This document shows positions 10,743 to 19,757 of a stretch of 64,000 bases of DNA, piece by piece. The position numbers and the translations under genes were made by a program. Within the stretch, counting starts at the first letter, position 1. The number at the start of each line of letters is the position of its first letter. The DNA is from Embleya scabrispora DSM 41855 (GTDB lineage Bacteria; Actinomycetota; Actinomycetes; Streptomycetales; Streptomycetaceae), in contig NZ_KB889685.1 in NCBI RefSeq assembly GCF_000372745.1, positions 22,388 through 86,387 on the forward strand, in the 5' to 3' direction. Below the pieces are notes generated by a model that saw only the letters and a program-made list of their open reading frames with translations, did no database searches and was not told where the DNA came from.

Positions 10743-12113
10743 ATGGCCGAGGGCATAGGGATCGGTCTGGGCGGCGTGGGGTTCGAGGGCGGCTACGCGC
10801 AGTACGGTCCGGCAGACCCCGAGGATCGTGCCCGGCACATCCTGGAGGTCTTCGAACGGGCCTTCGGCGCACTGATCGACGGCGACCCTGCCGCGTTCCG
10901 GGTGAAGTTCCGCAAGATGGCGTCCTCGGCGTTCGCGTTCTACCGAGGCACGGCCTGCCTGTTCTACGCCGACCTCGACGGTCGCGAGGACCCCTTCCTG
11001 GACGCACGCACCTCGCGGGTGTGGATCCATGGGGACCTGCACGCGGAGAACTTCGGCACATATATGAACGCGGACGGCAAGCTCGTGTTCAACGTCAACG
11101 ACTTCGACGAGGCGTACGTCGGTCCCTGGACGTGGGACGTCAAGCGCTTCGCGGCGAGCCTCGCGCTGATCGGGCACGGCAAGGCCCTCAGCGACGACAC
11201 GATCGCAGCCCTCGTCACCGGCTACGGTGCGGCCTACCTGGACCAACTCCGGTTGCTGACCGACAAGACCACGCCGCAGGATGCCGCGCTGACTTTGGCG
11301 ACGACCGGGGGCCCGCTGCTCGAGGTGCTGCGGCAGGCCCGGTTGCAGACCCGCATCGGATTGCTCCGCTCGCAGACGGTCGTGGTCGACCACGAACGGC
11401 GCTTCGCCCTGTCCGGTGGCGCGTTCGAGTTGTCGGACGACATCAAGGCGACGGTGCTGGAGGCCTTTCGGCGCTACCTCGACACGCTGCCTCCCGCGAC
11501 CCGGCAGCGGCCGGACACCTACGACATCAAGGACGTCGTCGGTCGGCGGGGGGTCGGCATCGGCAGCGCCGGGCTGCCCTCGTACAACCTGCTGATCGAG
11601 GGCAACACGGAGGCGCTGGAGAATGACGTGATCCTGTACATGAAGCAGGGCCAGACACCATCGGTGAGCCACCACGTCACCGATCCCCAGGTGCGGTCCT
11701 ACTTCGAACACGAAGGCCATCGCACCGTCATCTCGCAGCGCGCCTTGCAGGCGCACGCGGATCCGTGGCTCGGCTACACCGACATCGACGGGGTCGGGCA
11801 GCTTGTCGCCGAGGTGTCGCCGTACGCGAACGACCTGGACTGGTCGGACCTGAACGAGGTGGACACGATCGCGGAGGTCGTGGAATACCTGGGCCGCGCC
11901 ACCGCTACGATGCACGCCGTCGCGGACGAGGAAAGCGGTCACACTCTCGTCCCGTTCTCGACCGAGGACGCGATCCTGGAGGCGATCGAGCAGGACGAGG
12001 AGGGCTTCACGGCCTCACTCGTGGACTTCGCGCACGCGTACGGAGCTCGTGCCCGAGCCGACCACGCCATCTTCGTCGACCTCTTCCGCAACGGGCTGAT
12101 TCGGGGGTTGTAG
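10743..12113 (+). CDS. DUF2252-family protein with kinase-like fold
   Basis: A 456-residue cytoplasmic protein of the DUF2252 family. The motif WIHGDLHAENFG and the following NDFDEAYVGPWTWDVKR correspond to the catalytic loop and metal-binding aspartate of aminoglycoside-phosphotransferase-like kinases, so a small-molecule kinase is plausible but unproven. ATG 10743 is selected over an in-frame GTG 59 codons earlier because GGGAGG lies about ten bases upstream and the conserved part begins shortly after. It precedes the alkA-ogt pair by about 90 bases; no functional link is evident. Confidence 0.82.
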   Translation: MAEGIGIGLGGVGFEGGYAQYGPADPEDRARHILEVFERAFGALIDGDPAAFRVKFRKMASSAFAFYRGTACLFYADLDGREDPFLDARTSRVWIHGDLHAENFGTYMNADGKLVFNVNDFDEAYVGPWTWDVKRFAASLALIGHGKALSDDTIAALVTGYGAAYLDQLRLLTDKTTPQDAALTLATTGGPLLEVLRQARLQTRIGLLRSQTVVVDHERRFALSGGAFELSDDIKATVLEAFRRYLDTLPPATRQRPDTYDIKDVVGRRGVGIGSAGLPSYNLLIEGNTEALENDVILYMKQGQTPSVSHHVTDPQVRSYFEHEGHRTVISQRALQAHADPWLGYTDIDGVGQLVAEVSPYANDLDWSDLNEVDTIAEVVEYLGRATATMHAVADEESGHTLVPFSTEDAILEAIEQDEEGFTASLVDFAHAYGARARADHAIFVDLFRNGLIRGL

Positions 12114-12202
12114 GCACCGCTCACAGCTCCGAGTCGGCGTCACGGTGCTGTCCGATTCCCGCCGGCCACTCCCACGGGAATCGGGTGACACTTGTCGACG
12201 TG

Positions 12203-13663
12203 ATGGACGACGAGCAGTGCTACCGAGCGTGCAGCAGCCGGGACAGTCGGTTCGACGGCTGGTTCTACATGGCGGTCACGAGCACCGACATCTACTGCCG
12301 GCCCAGTTGCCCGGCGGTCAAGCCGAAGCGGGAGAACGCGCGGTTCTACCCGTCTGCGGCGGCCGCGCAGGCGGCGGGGTTCCGGGCTTGCAAGCGCTGC
12401 CGTCCGGACACCTCGCCGGGCTCGCCGGAGTGGGATGTCCGTGCCGACGTGGTCGGGCGCGCCATGCGCCTGATCGCGGACGGGGTCGTGGATCGCGAAG
12501 GCGTCGGCGGCCTCGCGGCTCGGCTCGGGTACAGCGATCGTCAGTTGAACCGTCTACTGATGGCCGAGGTCGGCGCGGGCCCTCTGGCGCTCGCCCGCGC
12601 CCGTCGGGCGCAGACGGCCAGGGTCCTGCTGGAGACCTCCGATCTGCAGATCGCGCAGGTCGCGTTCGCAGCCGGATTCGCAAGCGTGCGGCAGTTCAAC
12701 GACACCGTCCGCGAGGTGTTCGGCCGCACCCCCACGGAGGTGCGTGGACGGGCCGGCGCCCGGGCCGTCGAACCGGGTGAGATCCGGCTGAGGCTGCCCT
12801 ACCGGGAGCCGATCGCGCTCGGGCACGCGCTGGACTTCCTGGGGCTGCGGGCGGTGCCGGGTGTGGAGGAGTACGTGGACGGCGTCTACCGCCGGGTGTT
12901 GTCGCTCCCGCACGGCACCGGCGTGGTCGAGCTCTCGCCCGGCCCTTCATGGGTGTGGTGCCGCCTCGTCCTTGCCGACTTGCGCGACTTGGGCGCCGCC
13001 GTGCAACGCTGCCGGCGCTTGCTCGACTTGGACGCGGATCCGCTTGCCGTGGACGAGGCGCTCGGGAGTGCCGAGCTCGGCGACGGCGGATTGGGCGCAC
13101 TGGTCCGCGCCACACCCGGCCTGCGTTCACCGGGCCATGTGGACCCCGACGAACTCGCCGTCCGAGCCGTGCTCGGCCAGCAGGTCTCGGTCGCGGGCGC
13201 CCGCACCGTCGCAGGTCGGCTGACCTGCCTGTACGGCAAGCCGCTGGCCGCGCCACAGGGCGGGCTCACCCACGCGTTCCCGACCGCGGCCGCGTTGGCC
13301 GACGCGGATCCGGCGGATCTACCGATGCCCACAGCACGCAAGAAGGCGATCTTCGCGCTCACCGGGGCGCTCGCGTCCGGAGCGGTCCGCCTCGACCCGG
13401 GTGCGGACCGTCGGGCGGCGGAGGCAGGCCTTTTGGCCCTTACGGGTATCGGGCCCTGGACGGCGTCGTACATTCGACTGCGGGCACTCGGCGATCCGGA
13501 CGTGTTCCTACCGACGGATCTGGGCGTCAAGCACGCGCTCGCGCGCTGGGGGCTCCCGGTCTCGGCCGCGCAATCGTGGTCCCCGTGGCGCTCGTACGCG
13601 TTGCACCACCTGTGGGCGGGCCTGTCCGCAGCATCCACCGTCTCGGTGAAGGAAGTCGCATGA
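12203..13663 (+). CDS. alkA: Ada-AlkA fusion: alkylation-damage DNA glycosylase with methyl-sensing N-domain
   Basis: Excises alkylated bases such as 3-methyladenine. The 486-residue protein has, in order, an Ada-type zinc domain (about 10-75, cysteines in YCRPSCPAV and ACKRCRPD), an AraC-type helix-turn-helix (about 85-170, [19 protein letters not shown]), an AlkA N-terminal domain, and the HhH-GPD glycosylase domain ([21 protein letters not shown], with the catalytic aspartate shortly after in PTDLGVKH). The zinc domain can sense methylphosphotriesters, so the protein may also activate its own operon. ATG 12203 is used; GTG 12185 is an alternative. Its stop overlaps the ogt start (ATGA). 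Confidence 0.92.
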   Translation: MDDEQCYRACSSRDSRFDGWFYMAVTSTDIYCRPSCPAVKPKRENARFYPSAAAAQAAGFRACKRCRPDTSPGSPEWDVRADVVGRAMRLIADGVVDREGVGGLAARLGYSDRQLNRLLMAEVGAGPLALARARRAQTARVLLETSDLQIAQVAFAAGFASVRQFNDTVREVFGRTPTEVRGRAGARAVEPGEIRLRLPYREPIALGHALDFLGLRAVPGVEEYVDGVYRRVLSLPHGTGVVELSPGPSWVWCRLVLADLRDLGAAVQRCRRLLDLDADPLAVDEALGSAELGDGGLGALVRATPGLRSPGHVDPDELAVRAVLGQQVSVAGARTVAGRLTCLYGKPLAAPQGGLTHAFPTAAALADADPADLPMPTARKKAIFALTGALASGAVRLDPGADRRAAEAGLLALTGIGPWTASYIRLRALGDPDVFLPTDLGVKHALARWGLPVSAAQSWSPWRSYALHHLWAGLSAASTVSVKEVA

Positions 13664-14214
13664 ACCAGGACGCCCTGTTCGAGGTCGTCGAAATGCCCGA
13701 CCCGAACGTGCCCCCGACCACGTTCAATGCCCCCCTCGACGGCCCCCGCCGATACGCGACGATGGACTCCCCTGTGGGCGAATTGCTCATGATCGGTGAC
13801 GGGCAGTCGCTCACCGCCCTCTACATGGCGTCCACGCCGGGCGCGGACTGGGTACGCGAGCCCGGTGCGTTCGCTCAGGCGAAGGCGCAGTTGAGCGCTT
13901 ACTTCGCCGGCGAACTGCGCGAGTTCGACCTGCCGTTGGCGCCGGCCGGCACGGCCTTCCAGCTCAAGGTCTGGTCTGCCCTGACCACCATCCCGTACGG
14001 ACACACGATGTCCTACGGTGCGCTGGCCACGAGGTTCCTCGGGCAGCCGACCGCCTCCCGTGCGGTCGGACTCGCCAACGGCCGCAACCCGATCAGCATC
14101 ATCATCCCGTGCCACCGGGTGATCGGCGCCGACGGCACGTTGACCGGTTACGCAGGCGGGTTGCCGCGCAAGCAGCGCCTGTTGGCTCTGGAGAACATCC
14201 GCGTCACCGGGTAG
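13660..14214 (+). CDS. ogt: methylated-DNA--protein-cysteine S-methyltransferase
   Basis: Repairs O6-methylguanine by suicidal transfer of the methyl group to a cysteine. The 184-residue protein carries the active-site motif IIPCHRVIG, the preceding [11 protein letters not shown], and the DNA-binding helix [20 protein letters not shown]. The ATGA overlap with alkA indicates translational coupling. Together the two genes split the functions of E. coli Ada: methyl sensing and base excision sit in the upstream gene, alkyl transfer here. Assignment is secure. Confidence 0.95.
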   Translation: MNQDALFEVVEMPDPNVPPTTFNAPLDGPRRYATMDSPVGELLMIGDGQSLTALYMASTPGADWVREPGAFAQAKAQLSAYFAGELREFDLPLAPAGTAFQLKVWSALTTIPYGHTMSYGALATRFLGQPTASRAVGLANGRNPISIIIPCHRVIGADGTLTGYAGGLPRKQRLLALENIRVTG

Positions 14215-14252
14215 TCGGGCCGCTTTCGAGTGCACTGGCACGGTCGCGGGGC

Positions 14253-15164
14253 TCATGACTGGAACGCCCGCCGCACGAGTCCCGCGACCCTCCCTCGGCG
14301 GAGCGTGTCGTGCCAGGTGAAGCGCAGGACGAGCGCGCCGACGAGGGCCAGGTCGTTGGCCCGGGACTGGTCGCGGAACAGCGCGTCGGGCCGCGAATGC
14401 ACGTCCGCTCCGTCCGCCTCGGCGAAGATCGGCCGCAACCCGGTCAGCCATGCGAGATCCACGCGGGCCCGGCCGCCGCCGGGCAGTGCGACCTCGTGCT
14501 GCAACTCGTCCGGTGCGACCCCGCCTCGAACGCAGTCGAGCCGCACTCGCGACTCCAACGGGCTTTCGGCCCGCGCGTCCGCGATCTCCAGTAGCGGCCG
14601 CACCTGCCCCGCCCCGGGCCGGCCCGCCGCCGCCCGCTCGACCGCTTCCAGCTGCGCCGCCTCGACCAAGCCCAGATGCAGCGCCGAATCGAGGATTGCC
14701 AATCCGTCCTCGGGCGCGAGCCTGGGCAGCAGGTCGGCGAGCGTCCGCACCGGCGTCGTTACCGGAAAGCCGTCCACCATCACGATCTCGTCCGCTGGCA
14801 ACCGTCGCCGATGCGCCACCATGCCGGGCCCACCACGACGCGACGCGGTATAGGGCGTCGCGATGTGCACGGAATCCACGCGTGGCACGCCACGCATCCC
14901 GTGCACGTGGGCCGCACTGTGCAATACGCCCACGGCTCGCTCGCCATAGGCCGCGAGCCCGGCGCGCAACAGCCCGCGCGAGGAGAGCGCACATCGATCG
15001 GCATCGACGAGCCCCACGCCGCGCGCGAGCTCGCGCACCCTCCCATCGCTGACGAGCCTGCGCCACACCCGCCCGGACACTCCGGCGGACAGCGCCTGTT
15101 CCCGCGTTACCACCCCGTCGTGCTGCCATGCCAACCCCCGCAAGACTCGTACGGCCTCTTCCAT
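14253..15164 (-). CDS. AbiEi-like HTH plus DUF559-type protein
   Basis: A 303-residue protein. The N-terminal 45 residues (LAWQHDGVVTREQALSAGVS) resemble the antitoxin-like winged helix of AbiEi-family proteins; the C-terminal third (DELQHEVALPGGGRARVDLAWL, IFAEADGADVHSRPDALFRDQSR) resembles the DUF559/Vsr-like endonuclease fold, with acidic residues in RVDLAW and EADG. Such fusions are abundant solo genes in actinomycetes and their role is not established. ATG 15164 has AGGA about eight bases upstream. No adjacent AbiEii-type toxin is present, so a toxin-antitoxin role is not supported here. It is convergent with ogt. Confidence 0.7.
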   Translation of the reverse strand: MEEAVRVLRGLAWQHDGVVTREQALSAGVSGRVWRRLVSDGRVRELARGVGLVDADRCALSSRGLLRAGLAAYGERAVGVLHSAAHVHGMRGVPRVDSVHIATPYTASRRGGPGMVAHRRRLPADEIVMVDGFPVTTPVRTLADLLPRLAPEDGLAILDSALHLGLVEAAQLEAVERAAAGRPGAGQVRPLLEIADARAESPLESRVRLDCVRGGVAPDELQHEVALPGGGRARVDLAWLTGLRPIFAEADGADVHSRPDALFRDQSRANDLALVGALVLRFTWHDTLRRGRVAGLVRRAFQS

Positions 15165-15381
15165 TCCCGGATCCTGGTCCGCACGGCCTGCGGCGCGGTG
15201 CGGGTGGATGTCATCTGTGGACAACTCGGCTCTTGTGGACGACTTGGGGCTCGCTTTGCCGGATTCGTGGACGATCTTCAGCCGTTCGACACCTTCATGA
15301 TCATTGCGGGCCGCCGAGCGGTCGGGACCAACCGGTGTGATGGGTGGGTCCCCGCATCCCCCTCCGTCCCCGAGGACCGCC

Positions 15382-16593
15382 ATGCCCAACTTCCGCAAAC
15401 ACCGGCGCCTCGCGGCAGTGTGCGCCGCGCTCGCCCTCACCGCAGGCGCAGGCGCCGCCTATGCCGAGAGCCGTCCTGCCGCTCCCCACGTCTCCGCCCC
15501 GGTGAGCGCGGGCCCCGCCGCAGCGCCTGCCAAGGTGTCCTTCAATGTCGTCAGTGACGTGCAGGGCGACCTAGCGGACTTCGGCCGCGCACTCGACCAG
15601 ATGAAGGTGATCAACCCGAACAGCGGCGCGCTCGTCGTCAACGGCGACATCACCCCGCGCGGCTACAAGTCCGAGTACGACCAGGTGAAGCAGGTCCTGA
15701 ACACGCGTCCGCACCCGGCGAACACGTTCTTCACGATCGGCAACCACGAGTTCTACGTGCCCAAGTACTGCAATCCGGACAAGCTGTGTCAGGAGACCTG
15801 GCCCAACGGCACCACCGAGCAGTCGCTCTTCCAAAACTTCTACGACTTCACCGGGCTCGACAAGGTCTATTACGAGCGCGTCGTCGACGGCGTCCCGATG
15901 CTGTTCCTCGGCACCGAGAAGTACATGAAGTACAGCGACCCCACCAAGTGGGACGAGGTGTGGTTCAGCGAGGAGCAACTGACCTGGCTGGAGCAGCGGA
16001 TGAACTACTGGGAGGCGCAGGGCAAGCCGACCTTCGTGTTCTCGCACCACGTCCTGCCGGACACGGTCTCGGGCACGCGTAACAAGCTCTACAAGTCGGA
16101 CTACCTCCAAGCCGACCGGATCATGAAGATCCTGGGTGCCCACAAGGACGCCGTGCTGTTCACATCGCACACGCACTGGGATCTGAACCTGTCCGACTGG
16201 GCCGTGCGCAAGGTCGTGCCGGGGACGGGCAACCTCGAGGGCTTCACCGTCGTCAACACCGGTGCCGTTCAGACCCAGTGGACCGACGACGGTTCGGGCG
16301 GCGAGAGCGCGCTGAGCGGCTTGGAGAACAGCGGGCTCCAGGTCGAGGTCGCAAACGACCGGGTGACGATCAAGGCCCGAGACTTCCGGCGCAACCAGTG
16401 GGTCAAGGAGATGAACGTCCCGCTGCACACCAAGTGCGCGGCGGCCAAGCCGTGGACCGAGTCGATGACGTACACGAACGGCGACACCGTCGTGTGGAAC
16501 AACCACACGTGGCGTGCCAAGTGGTGGACGCGTGGCGAGGCGCCGGGCACGACCGGCCAGTGGGGCGTGTGGGAGGACCAGGGCGCTTGCTGA
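15382..16593 (+). CDS. secreted metallophosphoesterase with C-terminal carbohydrate-binding module
   Basis: An exported calcineurin-like phosphoesterase of 403 residues. A signal peptide (1-28: RKHRR then an Ala/Leu core ending AYA) precedes the catalytic domain with NGDIT, IGNHEF, FSHHVLP and FTSHTHWDLN as metal ligands. The first motif reads VSDVQGD, so the usual D-x-H has Gln in place of His, as I recall for DUF4073-type phosphodiesterases. The last 50 residues (WTESMTYTNGDTVVWNNHTWRAKWWT) form a CBM5/12-type sugar-binding module, probably targeting chitin or cell wall. GAGGA precedes ATG 15382. The substrate is unknown. Confidence 0.85.
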   Translation: MPNFRKHRRLAAVCAALALTAGAGAAYAESRPAAPHVSAPVSAGPAAAPAKVSFNVVSDVQGDLADFGRALDQMKVINPNSGALVVNGDITPRGYKSEYDQVKQVLNTRPHPANTFFTIGNHEFYVPKYCNPDKLCQETWPNGTTEQSLFQNFYDFTGLDKVYYERVVDGVPMLFLGTEKYMKYSDPTKWDEVWFSEEQLTWLEQRMNYWEAQGKPTFVFSHHVLPDTVSGTRNKLYKSDYLQADRIMKILGAHKDAVLFTSHTHWDLNLSDWAVRKVVPGTGNLEGFTVVNTGAVQTQWTDDGSGGESALSGLENSGLQVEVANDRVTIKARDFRRNQWVKEMNVPLHTKCAAAKPWTESMTYTNGDTVVWNNHTWRAKWWTRGEAPGTTGQWGVWEDQGAC

Positions 16594-16612
16594 TCGCCCA
16601 CGACAAGACCTG

Positions 16613-16651
16613 AAGGGGTGGGGTCGTCGGCGGCGGCCGGTCCCACCCTTT
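16613..16651 (+). terminator. hairpin after the metallophosphoesterase gene
   Basis: Arms AAGGGGTGGG and CCCACCCTTT (one mismatch) around a 19-base GC-rich loop, 20 bases past the stop codon and ending in TTT. Confidence 0.6.
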
Positions 16652-16888
16652 CGGCAACCCCGGTGGCACCTCGCGGCTTGACGCATTCGGCGCAGGCCCG
16701 TGAAGCCCACGCCGCATGCGGTCGCAGGTGGCTGCGGCTCCTTCTGCGGCGGCATTCCGCAATCCGGCAAACCGCTATGGCGCGCCACGGCAGTCAGGCC
16801 GTCCGGGCCGGTCGTGGCCGCGGTCACGAAAGGCGAAGGCGACCCGACCGATCACTTCACTCGTCAAGTCGAGATCCTTGCGGGCCGC

Positions 16889-17809
16889 TCAATGGCCGAC
16901 CGCCGGCGATGGGGACATACGCGGATCGCTTCGTGTGAGGCTCCGGCCCCCGCCACGGTCTCCAGGCGTCCGCGCCGGGCCGACCATCGGGTCGATACGC
17001 ACAAGCGTGAGGTCCCCCTTGTCGAGTATGCCCGCCCGCCGTCGCGCGGCTGCCCACCGGGCGAGTTCGCGAGGACTTCCCGCCGCGGGCTCGCGCAGTT
17101 CCTCCCATGGCCGCCCACCTGCCAGCGCGGTGCGCAGGAACCACGCGCCGGCCGTGTCGTTGGCGACGTACAACAGATCGCGGTCGGTCCAGGTACCGCG
17201 CGCGCACCGCACCCGCCGTGCCACCGCAGCGGGGTCCGCGCCGTTGCTGGTCGCGACATCGGGCCGTCGGGAGGAGGGAAACACCCGCCAAAGCCGGTCG
17301 CCGCGGACCTGGAAGAGATAGGCGTCGCCGAGCACCGCGGCCGCCCATTGGCCCCGTCCGGACAGCCACGGATGCGGCGCGACGTGCGCGGCGAGCACCG
17401 CGGAAGCATGTGCTCCACGCTCCAACTTGCGCAGTTCGTAGGGCTGTACGGGCATGCCGCGCCGATCCCGCTCGACCAGATAGCGCCTGGTCAGCTCGGG
17501 CCATCGGTCCGCCGCGCGCGCCAGCACGTCGGCGAAGCCCGTTCCCCCACACAGGAGCGGAGTGGGCGCCGCGCCGCAGGCTCGCACCAGGAGTTCGGCC
17601 CAGCGCCGGGCGAGCAGACTCTCCGCGGCGCCGTCCGCGAGAGCCACCCGTAGCGCGCCCGGCCGGTCCACTCGGGCGCGCCTGCACGCGGGTCCGGCCG
17701 GCGGCAGAAACCCCCGCCCGGCCCCGTCGCCGACCCAGACCGCGTCCTCGTACTCCAGAGGTTCGCCTTCGTACCGGTGCAGCGCCAGGACCGTGACGTT
17801 CGCGCGCAC
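16889..17809 (-). CDS. PP2C-like phosphatase-family protein
   Basis: A 306-residue cytoplasmic protein with the outline of a PP2C phosphatase: YEDAVWVGDG near the start, VALADGAAES (the DG metal motif), AAVLGDAYLFQV (the GDS strand) and a late LLYVANDTAGAWFL, where active enzymes usually have a TD pair. The late Asp context is altered, so activity is uncertain. GTG 17809 is chosen because AGAGGAG lies eight bases upstream; the longer open frame overlaps the siderophore synthetase and is not conserved-looking. It starts 34 bases after the synthetase stop and is probably co-transcribed with it. Confidence 0.75.
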   Translation of the reverse strand: MRANVTVLALHRYEGEPLEYEDAVWVGDGAGRGFLPPAGPACRRARVDRPGALRVALADGAAESLLARRWAELLVRACGAAPTPLLCGGTGFADVLARAADRWPELTRRYLVERDRRGMPVQPYELRKLERGAHASAVLAAHVAPHPWLSGRGQWAAAVLGDAYLFQVRGDRLWRVFPSSRRPDVATSNGADPAAVARRVRCARGTWTDRDLLYVANDTAGAWFLRTALAGGRPWEELREPAAGSPRELARWAAARRRAGILDKGDLTLVRIDPMVGPARTPGDRGGGRSLTRSDPRMSPSPAVGH

Positions 17810-17843
17810 CGTGCCGTCTCCTCTGTGGTGGTACGAGAACCGC

Positions 17844-19757
17844 TCAGCCGCGCACGTCCGCAATCGGGTTGGGGATGTCGACGTAGACGGACTGGGTCTC
17901 CAACGGAACTTCGAGTTCGTCGAGACCCGCGACACGGGTGAGCAGATTGGCCTTGCACCGCAGTGTGGCACCGTCGAGGAGGCGGTCCATGAGCGGGCGC
18001 CCGGCGGGGTGGTCCGCACGCGTGCGGATCAGCCGGTCGCGGAAGATCGCGATCAACGCCCCTTCGTCGGCCAGCCCTTGTGCGCCCATCGCGCCGACAA
18101 GGCCGAGTACGTTGTTGATCGCGAGGTAGTAGCCGAGCCGTTCGTCGATCACGTGGTCGGAGCACCAGGTGCCCAGGTCCCGGCCCGCGCCGGGGAGCCA
18201 ACGGGCCAGCCGTGCACCACGTTCGGCCGAGAAGTAGTAGCCCTGATTGCCGCGGTAGCGCCCGCCGATGGGTCGGCCGTCCGTGTCCAGTACGACCAGG
18301 GTGTTCTGTTGATGCGCCTCCAGCCCGAGGCCATACTCCCCGTGCAGCCACAGGATCGGCGCGACCAGGACGTCCAGGTAGCGGCGGAACCACGATTCGG
18401 CGGTCTCCCGCAGCGGCGTCGCGGTGCGTGCGGCGAGCGCATACAGCACGTCGGCGAGCAGCGACCTCCCCCGCTGCAGGTCGGGCCGCGGCGCAGCCAG
18501 CCCCGCGATGCAGTGCACGCGATCACGCGGGCCGAACGGGTTGTCCCGCACCACGAGTTCGAGCCCCGACTCGCCACGACCACCGGGGATGTCGACGGCG
18601 ATCCAACCGAGATCGCGCAGCACATCGAAGCCGGGATGGGCGGAGTGCATGACGCGCTTGAGGCCGGCGTCGAGCATCCGGTGCACGGCGAGACCTCGGC
18701 GCAGTTCGCTGCGGTGGTTCTCCCGACGGGAGTTGGTGATCTCGACGCCGAGCGAGGTTTTGAGCATGACGGGCGCGCCGGTGCGGTACACGGTGCGCAG
18801 CGAGGAGGTCGCCGACCACGCGGGCCCACCGGGGCCCAGGTCGCGGAGCAGGCCACGTTCCAAGAGGGCGGCGACGCCGGGCCTACTCAACACGTCGCGG
18901 GCTTGCCATGGGTGCGCCGGCAGCGCGACCATGCCCGGCGGCAGGCTTACGTCACCTTCGGCGAGCCCGGCGAGCACGACCGGTACGGGACGCCCCAGAT
19001 CGCCGTCGTGGACCGCGACGGAGGGATCGACGGCGAACCAGTGCAGCGGGAACGAACCACGCAATTCCGGCGAGTAGCGAGGCGATGAGGGTCCGTACAT
19101 GCCCTGGCGGGACGCCGGCGAGGGATGCATCGGATGGCCGAGCACAATCGACTGCTCGGTGCACATGAACGGCGTCGTGCCGGGAATGTCCTCGGGCGCC
19201 TTGCGGCGCTCGGCGAGGTGGTGTGCGATCCGCCGGGTCGAGTCGATCACCCGATCGGTCATGTCGGCGATCGCGGTGATCGAGCCGACCCGCCCGTGCG
19301 CCGCCTCGATCGCAAGCAGCACGGCCAGCGTGGTTGCGTCGAGTGCGACGCCGCTGCTCAGTCGGACCGGCCCGAAGCGGTGCATGCCGGTTTCCGAGCG
19401 ATACAGGATCGGCGCGACGACGGTACTGGCGGTCGCGGGCAGCGGTAGCCGTAAAGGACCGTCCACCGGGACTGCCGTGCCGCTTTCGCGGATGCGGCAA
19501 CGCAGCAGATTCTCGATGGCTGCGTGGTCGGCGGCACGTGCGGGTACCGGGTCGAGCAGTGGGTCGCTCGATACGTGGTCATCGGTGCCGATGTGTCGCG
19601 CGGCGCCGAGTACTGCGCCGGGGCGCGGGTGTTCGAATTCGAGATGGGCCGGGTGGGCTCGCGCGGGCGAGGGTTCGTCCCCGGCCGGGCCCGGAATGGG
19701 CTTTCGAGGGCTGCCCGGTCGCGCCGGCTCCGGAAGCGCCTCCGCGGATGTCGACAT
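17844..19757 (-). CDS. NIS siderophore synthetase (IucA/IucC family)
   Basis: Predicted ATP-dependent enzyme that condenses a citrate- or dicarboxylate-type acid with an amine or alcohol to build a hydroxamate/carboxylate siderophore. The 637-residue protein has family motifs LPAHPWQ, SSLRTVYR, KTSLGVEITNSRREN and EAHQQNTLVV, followed by a FhuF-like C-terminal region. ATG 19757 lies 12 bases after GGAGG, a long spacing. No other biosynthetic gene, exporter, receptor or iron box is found next to it; only a PP2C-like gene follows. The product, a desferrioxamine/aerobactin-like siderophore or another amide-linked metabolite, cannot be determined. Confidence 0.9.
   Translation of the reverse strand: MSTSAEALPEPARPGSPRKPIPGPAGDEPSPARAHPAHLEFEHPRPGAVLGAARHIGTDDHVSSDPLLDPVPARAADHAAIENLLRCRIRESGTAVPVDGPLRLPLPATASTVVAPILYRSETGMHRFGPVRLSSGVALDATTLAVLLAIEAAHGRVGSITAIADMTDRVIDSTRRIAHHLAERRKAPEDIPGTTPFMCTEQSIVLGHPMHPSPASRQGMYGPSSPRYSPELRGSFPLHWFAVDPSVAVHDGDLGRPVPVVLAGLAEGDVSLPPGMVALPAHPWQARDVLSRPGVAALLERGLLRDLGPGGPAWSATSSLRTVYRTGAPVMLKTSLGVEITNSRRENHRSELRRGLAVHRMLDAGLKRVMHSAHPGFDVLRDLGWIAVDIPGGRGESGLELVVRDNPFGPRDRVHCIAGLAAPRPDLQRGRSLLADVLYALAARTATPLRETAESWFRRYLDVLVAPILWLHGEYGLGLEAHQQNTLVVLDTDGRPIGGRYRGNQGYYFSAERGARLARWLPGAGRDLGTWCSDHVIDERLGYYLAINNVLGLVGAMGAQGLADEGALIAIFRDRLIRTRADHPAGRPLMDRLLDGATLRCKANLLTRVAGLDELEVPLETQSVYVDIPNPIADVRG

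Noticed and set aside
14253..15164. Toxin-antitoxin module based on the AbiEi-like domain
   Set aside because: No nucleotidyltransferase toxin gene adjoins it, and such fused AbiEi/DUF559 proteins occur widely as single genes.
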